Below, in pieces: positions 1 through 8,929 of a stretch of DNA of 64,000 bases; position 1 is the first letter of the stretch; each line of letters starts with the position of its first letter. The DNA is from Actinoalloteichus hoggarensis (GTDB taxonomy: Bacteria; Actinomycetota; Actinomycetes; Mycobacteriales; Pseudonocardiaceae): contig NZ_CP022521.1 of assembly GCF_002234535.1 (NCBI RefSeq), positions 3,100,001-3,164,000 on the forward strand, written 5' to 3'. The notes below the pieces were generated by a model. It was not told the DNA's origin and did no database searches. It saw only the letters and a list, made by a program, of their open reading frames with translations. A program made the translations under genes and the position numbers.

Positions 1-777
1 GCGGGCGGCCATGACGTGATCGCCGGAGTGGAGATCGTCGCGCAGGTCGCGGCCCTGCGCGACGCCGCGCGGGATCGCGGCGTGGCACTGCGGGTGGAGC
101 GCCTGGACGTGACCGATCCCGGGGATCGGGAACGCGCGGTGCGGTTCGATGTCGACGTGCTGCTCAACAACGCGGGCATCGCGGAAGGCGGCGCGACGGT
201 GGACATCCCGGCCGAACGCCTACGCAGACAGTTCGAGGTCAACGTCTTCGGGCCCGTCCTGCTCACCCAGGGCATCGCCAAGCGGATGGCTCGGAAGGGC
301 GGTGGTCGGATCGTCTTCATGTCCTCGGTCGCCGGGCTGATGACCGATCCGTTCACCGGAGCGTACTCCGGGTCGAAGCACGCTCTCGAGGCCTTCGCCG
401 ATGCACTCGATCAGGAACTCGCGGAGTTCGGCGTCACCGTGGCGACGATCAACCCGGGGCCGTTCCTCACCGGGTTCAACGACACGATGTTCGAGGCATG
501 GAAGACCTGGCGTGACGATCCGTCGGACCGGCTGGTGGACCACTCGACGTTGGCCTTCCCTCACGAGCAGTTCGACCCGGAGCCGGTGTTCGAGGCGACG
601 GTGCGCGTGCTGCTGGGCGAGGACACCCGCTACCGGCATGTGCTGCCCGTCGAGAACGAGGACTCGATACGACGGCAGGTCGACGCCCAGTGGGATCGAC
701 GACTCAACGACGGGACCCGCCCCGCGCCCGCGCAGGCCGCGCGGGACATGAAACCCGGTACGCCCGCGGCCCCCTGA
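1..777 (+). CDS. SDR family oxidoreductase, 5' end cut by window edge
   Basis: This is a classical short-chain dehydrogenase/reductase, a cytosolic NAD(P)-dependent oxidoreductase. The frame is open from base 1, and its first visible residues (AGGHDVIAGVE) look like the end of beta-1/alpha-1 after the glycine-rich cofactor loop, so the true start lies upstream of the window. Visible family marks are the NNAG motif (about window residues 56-59), the catalytic serine region (MSSVAG) and the YSGSK catalytic Tyr/Lys pair (Tyr about 122, Lys about 126), followed by NPGPF. The C-terminus ends in a Pro/Ala-rich tail. The substrate cannot be told. It converges on the aldehyde dehydrogenase gene, so the two are separate transcription units. 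Confidence 0.9.
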   Translation, partial: AGGHDVIAGVEIVAQVAALRDAARDRGVALRVERLDVTDPGDRERAVRFDVDVLLNNAGIAEGGATVDIPAERLRRQFEVNVFGPVLLTQGIAKRMARKGGGRIVFMSSVAGLMTDPFTGAYSGSKHALEAFADALDQELAEFGVTVATINPGPFLTGFNDTMFEAWKTWRDDPSDRLVDHSTLAFPHEQFDPEPVFEATVRVLLGEDTRYRHVLPVENEDSIRRQVDAQWDRRLNDGTRPAPAQAARDMKPGTPAAP

Positions 778-944
778 CCTTCTCGACCAGGGAGCCGCCT
801 GTCCCCATGGGGTGGACGGCGCAGCGTCGCCGGACCGCCGAACGGACCCGCGCGATGGCGGTTGATGGAAGCGGAGACCGGTACGGGTTCCGCCCCACCC
901 GGCCGATCCGTTCGGGCGTCGAGCCGTTTCAGCGCCAGAGCCTT

Positions 945-2441
945 CTAGAGGCGGACCATCACCGTCTTCGCCTCGGTGTAGGCGTCCAGGACGTCGGTGC
1001 CGTGTTCACGACCGATGCCGGACTCCTTGACACCGCCGAAGGGCAGTGTCCCGCTGCTCATCTCTCCCCAGGTGTTCACCCATACCGTGCCCGCGCGCAG
1101 CGCGGCGGCGGTGCGGTGGGCGGTGGACACGTCTCTGGTCCAGACGGATGCGGCGAGCCCGTACACCGTGTCGTCACCCAGCCGGACGGCATCCTCGACG
1201 TCGGTGAAGGACATGATCGCCGCCACCGGGCCGAACACCTCCTCCTGCGCGATGCGCATGTCGTTGGTGACGTTGTCGATCAGCGTCGGCGGCACGAACA
1301 ACCCGCTGTCGCCGAGTGGCCTGCCGCCGAGCATGATCTCGGCGCCTTCCTCGCGAGCCACGTCGAGATAGGAGAGGACCCGGTCGAAATGCTCCCGGTA
1401 GGCCAGCGGTCCCATGACGGTGTGCGGGTGGAAGGGATCGCCGGGCACGTATCGACTCAGCTCCGCGGTCAGGAGCGCACCGAACTCCTCGCGGATCGAC
1501 TCCTGGACGAGGATGCGGGTCCCCGCGACACAGCCCTGTCCGCTGCCCGCGCAGAAGGCCGCCGCCGCGGCCGCCGCGGCGGCGGGGAGATCCGCGTCGG
1601 CGAACACGATGGTCGGCGACTTCCCGCCGAGTTCGAGGGTGACCCGGGCCAGGGTGTCGGCCGAGCCGCGCAGGACACGCCTGCCGATCCGTCCGGATCC
1701 CGTGAAGGACACCTTGTTCACGTCGGGGTGCCCGGCCAGGGCAGCACCGGTGACGGGGCCCGTGCCGGTCACGACGTTGATCACGCCGGCGGGCAGGTCC
1801 GTCTCGGCGAGCAGCGAGGCGAGCCGCAGCGCGCTCAACGGGCTCTGCTCGGCGGGCTTCAGGACCACGGTGTTGCCGGTGGCCAACGCGGCCGCGAGCT
1901 TCCACGACGCCTGGAGCATGGGGCCGTTCCACGCGATGATCGCCCCCACGACCCCGAGCGGCTCGCGAAGAACGTAGTCCAGCCGGGAACCGTCGCTCGG
2001 TCCCGTCTGGCCGTAGATCTTGGTGGGCCAGCCCGCGTAGTGCCGGAAGACCTCGACCGCGTGGTCCACCATCAACCGGCTTCCCGCGAGCGGGGCGCCC
2101 ATGTCGAGGGTGTCCAGCGTCGCCAGCTCCTCACGGTGGGCTTCGACGACGTCGGCGACCTGGTACAGCAGGCCGGCGCGTGCCTGGGGACTGATCTCGG
2201 ACCACGACGGGGCTTCGAAGGCGGCCCGTGCCGACGCGACGGCGGCGTCCACGTCGGCGACGCCCGCGGCCGCGACCTCGGTCAGAATCGTCTCGGTGGT
2301 GGGATCGATCGTCGCGAGAGTCGCCTGGTCCTGTGCCTGCCGCAGGCGTCCGCCGATGAACAGCCCGAGCGGGCCCTCATCGAGGAACGCGGGACGGGGT
2401 CGCGGGGCGGCGAGCGGGGGAAGAGTCACGACAGTCTCCAT
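945..2441 (-). CDS. NAD(P)-dependent aldehyde dehydrogenase
   Basis: The 498-residue product has the full length of the ALDH superfamily and oxidises an aldehyde to its acid in the cytosol. Visible landmarks are the WNGP motif (171-174), the cofactor loop FTGSGRIG (about 246), the catalytic Glu in LELGGKSP (E270), the nucleophilic Cys in GQGC (C304) and the EVFGPV motif near the C-terminus. The start is the ATG at 2441. It is divergent from the XRE regulator at 2585, with 143 bp between them, a layout that suggests control by that regulator. The substrate is unknown; betaine-, coniferyl- or semialdehyde-type activities are all possible. Confidence 0.93.
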   Translation of the reverse strand: METVVTLPPLAAPRPRPAFLDEGPLGLFIGGRLRQAQDQATLATIDPTTETILTEVAAAGVADVDAAVASARAAFEAPSWSEISPQARAGLLYQVADVVEAHREELATLDTLDMGAPLAGSRLMVDHAVEVFRHYAGWPTKIYGQTGPSDGSRLDYVLREPLGVVGAIIAWNGPMLQASWKLAAALATGNTVVLKPAEQSPLSALRLASLLAETDLPAGVINVVTGTGPVTGAALAGHPDVNKVSFTGSGRIGRRVLRGSADTLARVTLELGGKSPTIVFADADLPAAAAAAAAAFCAGSGQGCVAGTRILVQESIREEFGALLTAELSRYVPGDPFHPHTVMGPLAYREHFDRVLSYLDVAREEGAEIMLGGRPLGDSGLFVPPTLIDNVTNDMRIAQEEVFGPVAAIMSFTDVEDAVRLGDDTVYGLAASVWTRDVSTAHRTAAALRAGTVWVNTWGEMSSGTLPFGGVKESGIGREHGTDVLDAYTEAKTVMVRL

Positions 2442-2533
2442 TGATATGAGGTGAACGGACAGACCGAGAGCGGTTCGCGGCCTCGACGTCGACTCTGCGA
2501 GCTGGTCGGTGAATCCGGGTCGTCACGTGTTGC

Positions 2534-2546
2534 CTGGGAATCCCAG
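2534..2546. promoter_or_regulatory. 13-bp palindrome, candidate XRE operator
   Basis: CTGGGAATCCCAG is a perfect palindrome around one central base. It lies in the ALDH/XRE intergenic region, 38 bp before the GTG of the regulator. Its position suits an autoregulatory operator that could also act on the aldehyde dehydrogenase promoter. The role is inferred from symmetry and position only. Confidence 0.4.
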
Positions 2547-2584
2547 ACCTACCCACCGGGTGCCGCTCGGCGCAGACTGGTGCG

Positions 2585-3487
2585 GTGGACGACAGTCATT
2601 CCCGTGAGTTCGCGGAGTTCCTTCGGGCGCGGCGCGCCCGGCTGCGCCCGGAGGACGTCGGGCTGGAACCGGGCTCGCGTCGAAAGGTCACGGGCCTGCG
2701 TCGTGAGGAGCTGGCCCTGCTGGCCGGGGTGAGCACCGACTACTACCAGCGCATGGAGCAGGGGCGTCATCTGCGTCCCTCCGACGAGGTGCTCGACGGG
2801 TTGGCCAGGGCACTGGCCCTGACCGGGGACGAGACTCGGCACCTGCACACCCTCGCCCGCGCCGTCCGACGCCCGAGTCGTCCGAAGGGTCGGGGTGCCA
2901 CGCCGGAGCGGGTCCCCGAGACGACCCGCAGGCTGCTGCACACCCTGAGCGGGCCCGCGATGGTCCTGGGCCGCCACCTCGACGTCCTCGCCTGGAATCG
3001 GCAGGCCGGAGTGCTCTTCGGCGGCCTGGACGATCTTGAGGACCACGAGCGGAACGTGCTGTCGGCGTTGTTCCACCATCCGGACGCGCGGGAGCTCTGT
3101 CCGGACTGGGAGGCCAGTGCCATCGAGTACATCGGGATGCTGCGGGCCTCGGTCGCCGCGGAGCCGGATCACCCGAGGGCGCGCAGCCTCGTCGGCGAGC
3201 TCAGCGTCCGCAGCCAGGACTTCCGACGGCTGTGGGCTCGGCACGACGTCCGGGAGAAGACCAGCGGCGTCAAGACCTTTCGACATCCGATGGTCGGCCG
3301 CCTGACCCTGGACTGGGACGCCTATCCGCTGCCCGGTCGTCCCGGGCCGGTGTTGATGGCCTTCACCGCCGCACCGGAGAGCGCTGACGCCCACCGGCTG
3401 CGGCTGCTCGACGGACTCCTGCCGGCCGTTCGGTCGGTGGACGACTTCCCCGGCCGCCGGCCGTCGTCGATGGCGGCCGAGGGATGA
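2585..3487 (+). CDS. XRE-family regulator with MmyB-like ligand domain
   Basis: The 300-residue protein has an N-terminal helix-turn-helix (about residues 15-75, containing GLRREELALLAGVSTDYY and EQGR) and a C-terminal MmyB-like domain that in this family binds a small or fatty-acid-like ligand. This HTH-plus-MmyB form is very common in actinomycetes and is usually divergent from an oxidoreductase gene, as here with the aldehyde dehydrogenase. The GTG at 2585 is chosen because MDDSHSREFAEFLRARR is a typical family start. CAGACT lies six bases before the GTG, so the mRNA could be leaderless. A second regulator of the same type is at 52007-52840. Confidence 0.9.
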   Translation: MDDSHSREFAEFLRARRARLRPEDVGLEPGSRRKVTGLRREELALLAGVSTDYYQRMEQGRHLRPSDEVLDGLARALALTGDETRHLHTLARAVRRPSRPKGRGATPERVPETTRRLLHTLSGPAMVLGRHLDVLAWNRQAGVLFGGLDDLEDHERNVLSALFHHPDARELCPDWEASAIEYIGMLRASVAAEPDHPRARSLVGELSVRSQDFRRLWARHDVREKTSGVKTFRHPMVGRLTLDWDAYPLPGRPGPVLMAFTAAPESADAHRLRLLDGLLPAVRSVDDFPGRRPSSMAAEG

Positions 3488-3911
3488 CCGGCGCGGTTCA
3501 GGCGTGTACGGGCCGCTGATCGCCGCTCCACCGATCCGCGGACGACCGGCTCCCGGCGCGCTCATCGGGCGTCGACGTGTCGACGTCGCGTGAGGCGGCG
3601 TGCGCGGCTCCGCGCGACGGCTCCGACGGTGGGCGACCCGGCCGACGCGCCTCCCCAGGGCCTGCGAACCGCCCGCTGACAGCGCGCAAGGACACGGGCC
3701 GCCATCGATTCGGTTCGAGACGAGGTGCTCGACAGGCGGCCCGTGGCATTCTCCTGCCTGAGCGCAGGTCAGGTGCCGCGCTCCGCCACGACTCGGGCGT
3801 CGTCGGCGTGCGAACCGCCTGTCGTCCTCCGCGGAGGACGTCGGGCCGATCGCGAGATCGATCGGGCGCGGACGCACCGCGTTGCGCTGCCGGATTCCTG
3901 GGGTGGATGAC
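3488..3911. other. Gene-free region
   Basis: I see no convincing coding sequence here. The open frames have no family marks, and the stretch presumably holds the promoter of the membrane-protein operon that follows. No clear promoter or terminator could be picked out. Confidence 0.5.
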
Positions 3912-4214
3912 GTGAACTGGTGGGTCTGGCCGGTCGGGGGAGCGGTGCTCGTCGTGGCCGGCTTCCTCTCGGCGTTGCTGCCGCGGGCACGGGCGAGGAG
4001 GCGGCGGCGGCTGCTTGCCTGGTCCACCGCGCGGGCGGCGATCGCCGCCGCCTCGGTCAGTCGAGACGCCTGTGTCGCCGACGTTCCGGAGGCGGCGGAA
4101 CTGCTGGCTCGTGCGGAACTGACCGCGGGGGCGCGCGGTGGCGTGGCGGCGGCCGCGGCGGCGACCGAACAGGCTCGGCGTGCGGACCGGTTGTGGCGGG
4201 AGGCACGGCCTTGA
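3912..4214 (+). CDS. Small membrane protein, first gene of a three-gene operon
   Basis: The product is about 100 residues: one N-terminal membrane segment (NWWVWPVGGAVLVVAGFL), then an arginine-rich patch (RARARRRRR) that should stay in the cytosol, then an Ala-rich helical tail. The GTG at 3912 is preferred over the in-frame TTG at 3882 and GTG at 3903, because the membrane segment then begins at once and a GGGGTGG stretch sits a few bases upstream. Its stop codon overlaps the TTG start of the next gene (TTGA), so translation is probably coupled. I do not recognise the family. It is probably a partner of the two larger membrane proteins downstream. Confidence 0.65.
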   Translation: MNWWVWPVGGAVLVVAGFLSALLPRARARRRRRLLAWSTARAAIAAASVSRDACVADVPEAAELLARAELTAGARGGVAAAAAATEQARRADRLWREARP

Positions 4215-5620
4215 TCGAACGCCTGATCTCCCGGTGGTACCAATGGCTCCGATGGGGAGCGCTCGCCGTGGCCGCGATCATCCTGCTGATCTTCCTTCTC
4301 GCGCAGCGGCAGAGCATCGACGTCAGCTACGGACGGTCGCCCGCCGCGACGACCGGCGTACCGGAGGGTTCGGCGGGTGAACTCGCCGAGGCGAGCGTGC
4401 CGTCGGTCGAGGAGATGGCGGCGCTGGTGGCAGCCGATCCGGTGGTGCGCCTGCCCGGCGCGATCGCGGAGTGGGACGAGGATCGCGTGCAGGAGGCGAT
4501 CGGCGACTCCGACGTCCGCATTCTCGTGGCGCCACCCGGCCTCGATGAGGAGGAGCGCGACCGGGTACGCGACGTCGAAGGCGCGACGATCCGGGTGGTC
4601 GGCACCGAGGTGAGCGGCGGGTTCTACGGCGTGTCGAGCACCACCCTTCCGGAATGGCAGGCGCGGTTCGCCACCGGCGACGTGACGGAAATGCTGACCG
4701 CCCTGATCGCCGCGTTACGGGAGGAACCGGATCCCGAGCAGTCGGGTCTCGAGGACTCGGATCTCGAGGATGCCGACGGCCCGCTCGCGCGGCGTGGTCC
4801 CGATGAGGCGGAACTGACCGAGGTGGTGGCCGATCTGCGGGAGACCGGTGTCCACGTGGCCGAGGGCGCGACGCTGACCGACGTCCCGCAGGAGGCCGCC
4901 GCGTCGGCGTTCCCGGACGGCGCGCTGTACGTCGCCCTGCCGCGGCAGCCGTTCGGCGAGCCGATGGTGCGGTACGGACCCGCTCTCGCCGAGCTGTTCC
5001 CGGACACCTCGATCGTGGTGATGTACGGCTACTGGATCGAATACCACGGCCCTGGTGCGGAGAACTTCGCCGAGGTGGTCGCGACGAGCGTCTACAGCCG
5101 GTTCCAAGAACGCATCGGCACCTATGCGTACCCGCAGGACAACATCCTCTTCGTCTACCTCAACCGGGTGACGGACGTGCGGTATGCGGGACTGTTCGAA
5201 CGTCCGCTGCCATACCTGCCCTTCGACCCGCTGCGCGTCGCGCTGCCCGCTCTGCCGTGGCTCTTCGCCGCCTGCGTCCTGGCCTTCCTGGCGCTGTCGA
5301 CGCGGTCGCTGCTGCGCCCGCCCTCGGTCGAGTCCGCCGGGGGCGGCCGAGTCCGGCACACGGCACCGCCCGGCAGGCTGGCGGGCCTGACCTCGTTGGC
5401 CGTGGAGATGTCCGCGCTCACCGACGAGACGAGCGATCCCGGGCTGACCAGAGCGATCAGTGGTCTGCAGGCCGCCCGTTCGGCGTTGTGGCGAAACCTG
5501 CCCGCCGCCCACGTCCACGAACTGCTGGACGAGGCCGAGGCCGAACTCGACGCCACGGCCTCGGCGATGGGTCGAGCCGACTACCGCCCCCACCTCCGTC
5601 TCCAGGGCAGGCAGGCATGA
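4211..5620 (+). CDS. Membrane protein of unknown function, second gene of operon
   Basis: The 469-residue product starts at the TTG overlapping the previous stop codon. It has a membrane segment at about residues 16-34, a long acidic extracytoplasmic part of about 300 residues, a second membrane segment at about 343-362 and a cytosolic helical tail. The outer part seems to hold two related alpha/beta units, each with a segment of the type 'hydrophobic strand - Pro-Pro or Pro-Arg loop' (RILVAPPGL; LYVALPRQPF). This loosely recalls the TPM or Rv1476-like membrane domains of actinobacteria, but I do not claim membership. The stop overlaps the next start by ATGA. Function unknown. Confidence 0.75.
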   Translation: MIERLISRWYQWLRWGALAVAAIILLIFLLAQRQSIDVSYGRSPAATTGVPEGSAGELAEASVPSVEEMAALVAADPVVRLPGAIAEWDEDRVQEAIGDSDVRILVAPPGLDEEERDRVRDVEGATIRVVGTEVSGGFYGVSSTTLPEWQARFATGDVTEMLTALIAALREEPDPEQSGLEDSDLEDADGPLARRGPDEAELTEVVADLRETGVHVAEGATLTDVPQEAAASAFPDGALYVALPRQPFGEPMVRYGPALAELFPDTSIVVMYGYWIEYHGPGAENFAEVVATSVYSRFQERIGTYAYPQDNILFVYLNRVTDVRYAGLFERPLPYLPFDPLRVALPALPWLFAACVLAFLALSTRSLLRPPSVESAGGGRVRHTAPPGRLAGLTSLAVEMSALTDETSDPGLTRAISGLQAARSALWRNLPAAHVHELLDEAEAELDATASAMGRADYRPHLRLQGRQA

Positions 5621-6573
5621 GGCTTCTACGGTCGTTGTTCACCTCGCCCTTCGGCCGTGCCGTCCTGGGCTGCCTGATCCTCGCGGGCTGGGCGTCGTTC
5701 TCCGCGGGCATCCTGGACGGCCCGGTGGCCAGGGACCTCCGTACGTCCGCCGTCTACGCGGCTCCCGGCGTCGAGCTCGACGAGGCGGCGGCGGAACGGA
5801 TCATCGGCAATCGCCGGGTGACCGTGGCGTTCCTCGAACCCGGCGCGGATCTGCGAAGCGGCTGCGACGGGGTGCGCCGGGCCGCCGACGGCACCGTGGC
5901 GTTGATGATCAGCAGAAACGGAGCCGAGTTCGACACCTACGGCTGCGCGCTGCTGCCCGGTGCCGACGACGAGAACTTCGGCCGGGCCGCCGTCGCGGAG
6001 ACGGTCATCGGCAGCGGCATCGACCCGTTCGTCGATCAGCCGCTGGAGGCGATGAAGCTGATCGCGATCAACTACGACGGACTGGTGAAGGCGGGGACCG
6101 TGCCCGACGGGGCCCGCACCATCAGCCCGTCGCTGCCCCGCTACCTCATCGCGGGCGCGGCGCTGCTGGCCGTGGTCGCCGGTTCGTCGTTGATGTACGT
6201 GACCGCCTATCGGGCAGGCCGGTCGACCGCCGTTCGACGTGCCGAACGGGACACGCTCGACGACGCCCGGATCGAGCTGAGCGCCGCCGCAGGCGTGCTC
6301 GCACAGCAGATCATCGCGCTCGACGGGAAGTACTCGCTCGTCACGACGAGGACCGGGCGCCGCGGTGCCCGGATGTCTCGGCGGACCGCGGCCGTGCGTC
6401 GCGAGTTCGCCCAGCGGTACCGGCAGGTGGCGTCGGACTACACGGAGCTGCTCGGCGAGATCACGAAGACGGACGCGGGGTCCGGTCAGGACGTCGGCAG
6501 CCTGACCGCGCGGGTGGAGGCGCTGAGCGCACGGTGTCGGGCGCTCGGCCGCCTCCGCTTGGGCGCGGGCTAG
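5617..6573 (+). CDS. Membrane protein of unknown function, third gene of operon
   Basis: The 318-residue protein starts at an ATG overlapping the previous stop (ATGA). Its topology copies that of its neighbour: a membrane segment at about 12-31, an extracytoplasmic domain of about 145 residues with two cysteines (SGCDG, YGCAL) that could form a disulfide, a second membrane segment at about 176-197, and a long basic helical cytosolic tail. The shared layout suggests that the two larger proteins are distant paralogues or complex partners. No catalytic motif is seen and I do not recognise the family. Confidence 0.75.
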   Translation: MRLLRSLFTSPFGRAVLGCLILAGWASFSAGILDGPVARDLRTSAVYAAPGVELDEAAAERIIGNRRVTVAFLEPGADLRSGCDGVRRAADGTVALMISRNGAEFDTYGCALLPGADDENFGRAAVAETVIGSGIDPFVDQPLEAMKLIAINYDGLVKAGTVPDGARTISPSLPRYLIAGAALLAVVAGSSLMYVTAYRAGRSTAVRRAERDTLDDARIELSAAAGVLAQQIIALDGKYSLVTTRTGRRGARMSRRTAAVRREFAQRYRQVASDYTELLGEITKTDAGSGQDVGSLTARVEALSARCRALGRLRLGAG

Positions 6574-7003
6574 GCGCGGCGCCGGGGACGTACGCGGCCC
6601 TGTCGAACACCGTGGCGGCACGCCGCCCGCCGAACCCGGGCGTCGCCCTGATTCGCGTCGCGGTCGCGAGACGACCAGACGGACGCCGAGGCATCCCCGT
6701 GTACTCCGGTGACGGTCGTTCACACCGGAGACGCCGACCGCGTCGGCGATCCGAACCGGCGCGCCGTCGCCGCGTGCTCGCTGGTCAGCGGCCGTCGTCG
6801 TCGTCGGGGCGGGCGGTTCCGCGTAGCGGTGCCGGACGTGCACTGTTCCCTTTCGCACCGCGAGCCGGTAGTGATGATCGAGAAGTCACCGACACCGTCC
6901 GCCCGTGCCCTCGGGGACGGCGCTCGTGCTCGATCCCGGCCCGCTGGGTCGGTGCGGCGGCGGACGCTCGTCTCGTGGGGGCCTTGTCGACAGAAACGAG
7001 ACG
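6574..7003. promoter_or_regulatory. Upstream region of the first alkaline phosphatase
   Basis: No gene is visible. The stretch contains TGTTCCCTTTCGC at 6844-6856 followed by CGGTAGT, which recurs in slightly changed form before the second phosphatase gene (8763 onward). GTTCCCTTTCG resembles one unit of the Streptomyces PHO-box direct repeat (GTTCAYYYRCG type), so PhoP control under phosphate limitation is plausible. That is inference from resemblance and from the gene's function. Confidence 0.4.
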
Positions 7004-8458
7004 ATGACGAATCGAGTGTTCCGACGTCTGCCCGCCCTCGCGGCGGCGGGTGTCCTCATGACCGGTCTGACGCTGAGCGTGGCGGGTCCTGCCGCGGCCC
7101 AGGTCGACGGGCCGAAGAACATCATCCTGCTCATCGGTGACGGCATGGGTTACAACCATGTCGATGCCGCGAGCCTCTACGAGCACGGCACGAGCAACCA
7201 TCAGGTGGTTGTGGACCCGGCGACGGGCTCCGTCGAACACCTGCCCGGCACCGCGTCGCAGGTGTTCGAGTCGTTCCCCGTCCAGGTCGCGATGTCCACG
7301 CACTCCGCCAACGGGCGCGCGGAGTACGACCCCGTGGCCGCCTGGTCGGACTTCGACTGGGTCGCCTCGGGGGCGACCGACTCGGCCGCGGCGGGCACAG
7401 CGCTGGCCACGGGCGTGAAGACGAACAACGGCACGGTGGGGCTCGCCCCCGACGGCTCCGTCGTGACCAATGTCGCGGAGCGGGCGGCCGAGATCGGCAA
7501 GGCCACCGGGGTGGTGACGTCGGTGATGTTCTCCGATGCCACTCCCGCGGCCTGGGGAGCGCACAGCGCCGATCGCGGCGATCTGCATGCGATCTCCGAT
7601 CAGATGATCGACAGCTCGCTCGACGTGATCGTCGGCGCGGGCCATCCGCTGTACGGTGATGACAACGAGCTCCTCGACGAGCCGCGACACCTGTATCTGA
7701 GCGCGGCCAGCTGGGATCGGCTGCGTGACGGCGAGACCGCCTTCGAGCTGATCGAGGACAAGGCCGACTTCGAGGCGGTCGCGTCGGGCGAGCGGCTGCC
7801 GGAGAAGTACCTCGGCCTGACGCAGGTCGCCTTCACCCTCCAGCAGGCTCGGTCGGGCGATGTGGACGGGGTGCTGCCGTTCGAGGTCCCGGCCAACGAC
7901 GTCCCGGACCTGCCGACGCTGACCCAGGGCGCGCTCAACGTCCTGTCGCAGAACGAGGACGGCCTCTTCCTGATGGTCGAGGGCGGCGCGATCGACTGGG
8001 CGGGACACGCGAACCAGATCGCCCGCGACATCGAGGAGACCGTCGACTTCAACCGGACGGTCGAGACCGTCGTGGACTGGGTGGAGACCGAGAGCAGCTG
8101 GGACGAGACCCTCGTCATCGTGACCGCCGACCACGAGACCGGGTACCTCGACGGCAGCCGTTCGAATCCGACGTGGACTCCCATCACCGGTGAGCAGGGG
8201 CAGCTCCCCGATCAGAAGTGGTTCTCCATCGACCACACCAACCAGCTGGTTCCGCTGTTCGCCAAGGGCGCGGGCTCCGAGGTCCTCGCCGCCTCGGCCA
8301 CCGGGGTCGACCCGGTGCGCGGCGCCTATCTGGACAACGTCGACGTCGCAGGCACGATGTTCGGCTTCTGGGGCGGGAGACCCGAGGGCGTGGGCACGCC
8401 CAGACCGGCTGTCGTCCCCGGGCTCACGCGGTCCGAGACGTCCATGTTCGGGGGCTGA
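7004..8458 (+). CDS. Secreted alkaline phosphatase (PhoA superfamily), first copy
   Basis: The 484-residue phosphomonoesterase begins with a signal peptide (residues 1-32, ending AGPAAA). Metal and catalytic marks of the alkaline phosphatase fold are present: GDGMG with Asp46, the nucleophile Ser127 in GATDSAAAG, EGGAIDWAGHAN, and TADHETG near residue 376. The ATG at 7004 follows a GAAACGAGACG stretch that is nearly identical before the second copy. It should act outside the cytoplasm to release phosphate. It is a tandem paralogue of the gene at 8930 and lacks that protein's C-terminal extension of about 150 residues, ending instead in an unrelated short tail (RSETSMFGG). Confidence 0.92.
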   Translation: MTNRVFRRLPALAAAGVLMTGLTLSVAGPAAAQVDGPKNIILLIGDGMGYNHVDAASLYEHGTSNHQVVVDPATGSVEHLPGTASQVFESFPVQVAMSTHSANGRAEYDPVAAWSDFDWVASGATDSAAAGTALATGVKTNNGTVGLAPDGSVVTNVAERAAEIGKATGVVTSVMFSDATPAAWGAHSADRGDLHAISDQMIDSSLDVIVGAGHPLYGDDNELLDEPRHLYLSAASWDRLRDGETAFELIEDKADFEAVASGERLPEKYLGLTQVAFTLQQARSGDVDGVLPFEVPANDVPDLPTLTQGALNVLSQNEDGLFLMVEGGAIDWAGHANQIARDIEETVDFNRTVETVVDWVETESSWDETLVIVTADHETGYLDGSRSNPTWTPITGEQGQLPDQKWFSIDHTNQLVPLFAKGAGSEVLAASATGVDPVRGAYLDNVDVAGTMFGFWGGRPEGVGTPRPAVVPGLTRSETSMFGG

Positions 8459-8929
8459 GTCCAGAGGTACGGCCGCAGGCCTCGGCGTCGGGCGTTCCCG
8501 ACACGGACGATCGGCCTCGCCCGGTCTCACCGTCCGCCGCCCGCGGACGTCGTCGAGCCGGGCGGCGCCGTTCGCGGCGGATCGATCCGGCGGTGCGGCA
8601 CTGTTCGCCGCGCCGTCGGGGCCTCGGGCTCACCCCGCCCGAACCGCGCTCCGGCCGAATTCGAGGCCCGGCCGGTCTGGTCCGCCTGTCTTGACACGAC
8701 ATTGACGTCTCGGCGGGAATACTGGTCGCGTCTCGACGGACCGTGGCCGAACGGCAGCGCGGTGTTCCCTTCGCCCTGGTGATCGGGTAGTCAGGAAGGG
8801 AAAGTCGCCCCGATTTCTCATCCGCGTCTTCGAGGGTTCACGTCCTCGCTCGGTTCGGCCGATTGGCTCTGTTCCGGCCGGCACCCACCGGGTGCGGGCC
8901 CCTCGGAGGCTTCCGACAGGAACGAGACG
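8459..8929. promoter_or_regulatory. Intergenic region between the two phosphatases
   Basis: No gene is visible. A TTGACA hexamer lies at 8691-8696, with GAATAC some 20 bases later, a weak promoter match. TGTTCCCTTCGCCC at 8763-8776, followed by GGGTAGT, matches the element before the first phosphatase gene, so part of the promoter was probably duplicated with the gene and kept. The bases just before the ATG (AGGAACGAGACG) are also conserved. Confidence 0.4.

Noticed and set aside
690-2444. Long open frame on the plus strand opposite the aldehyde dehydrogenase
   Set aside because: It is the antisense shadow of a clear ALDH gene; its translation is Arg/Gly/His-rich and has no family marks.
8459-8700. 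Remnant of a WxL-like domain after the first phosphatase gene
   Set aside because: I looked for the missing C-terminal domain in all frames downstream of the stop and saw no trace of it.
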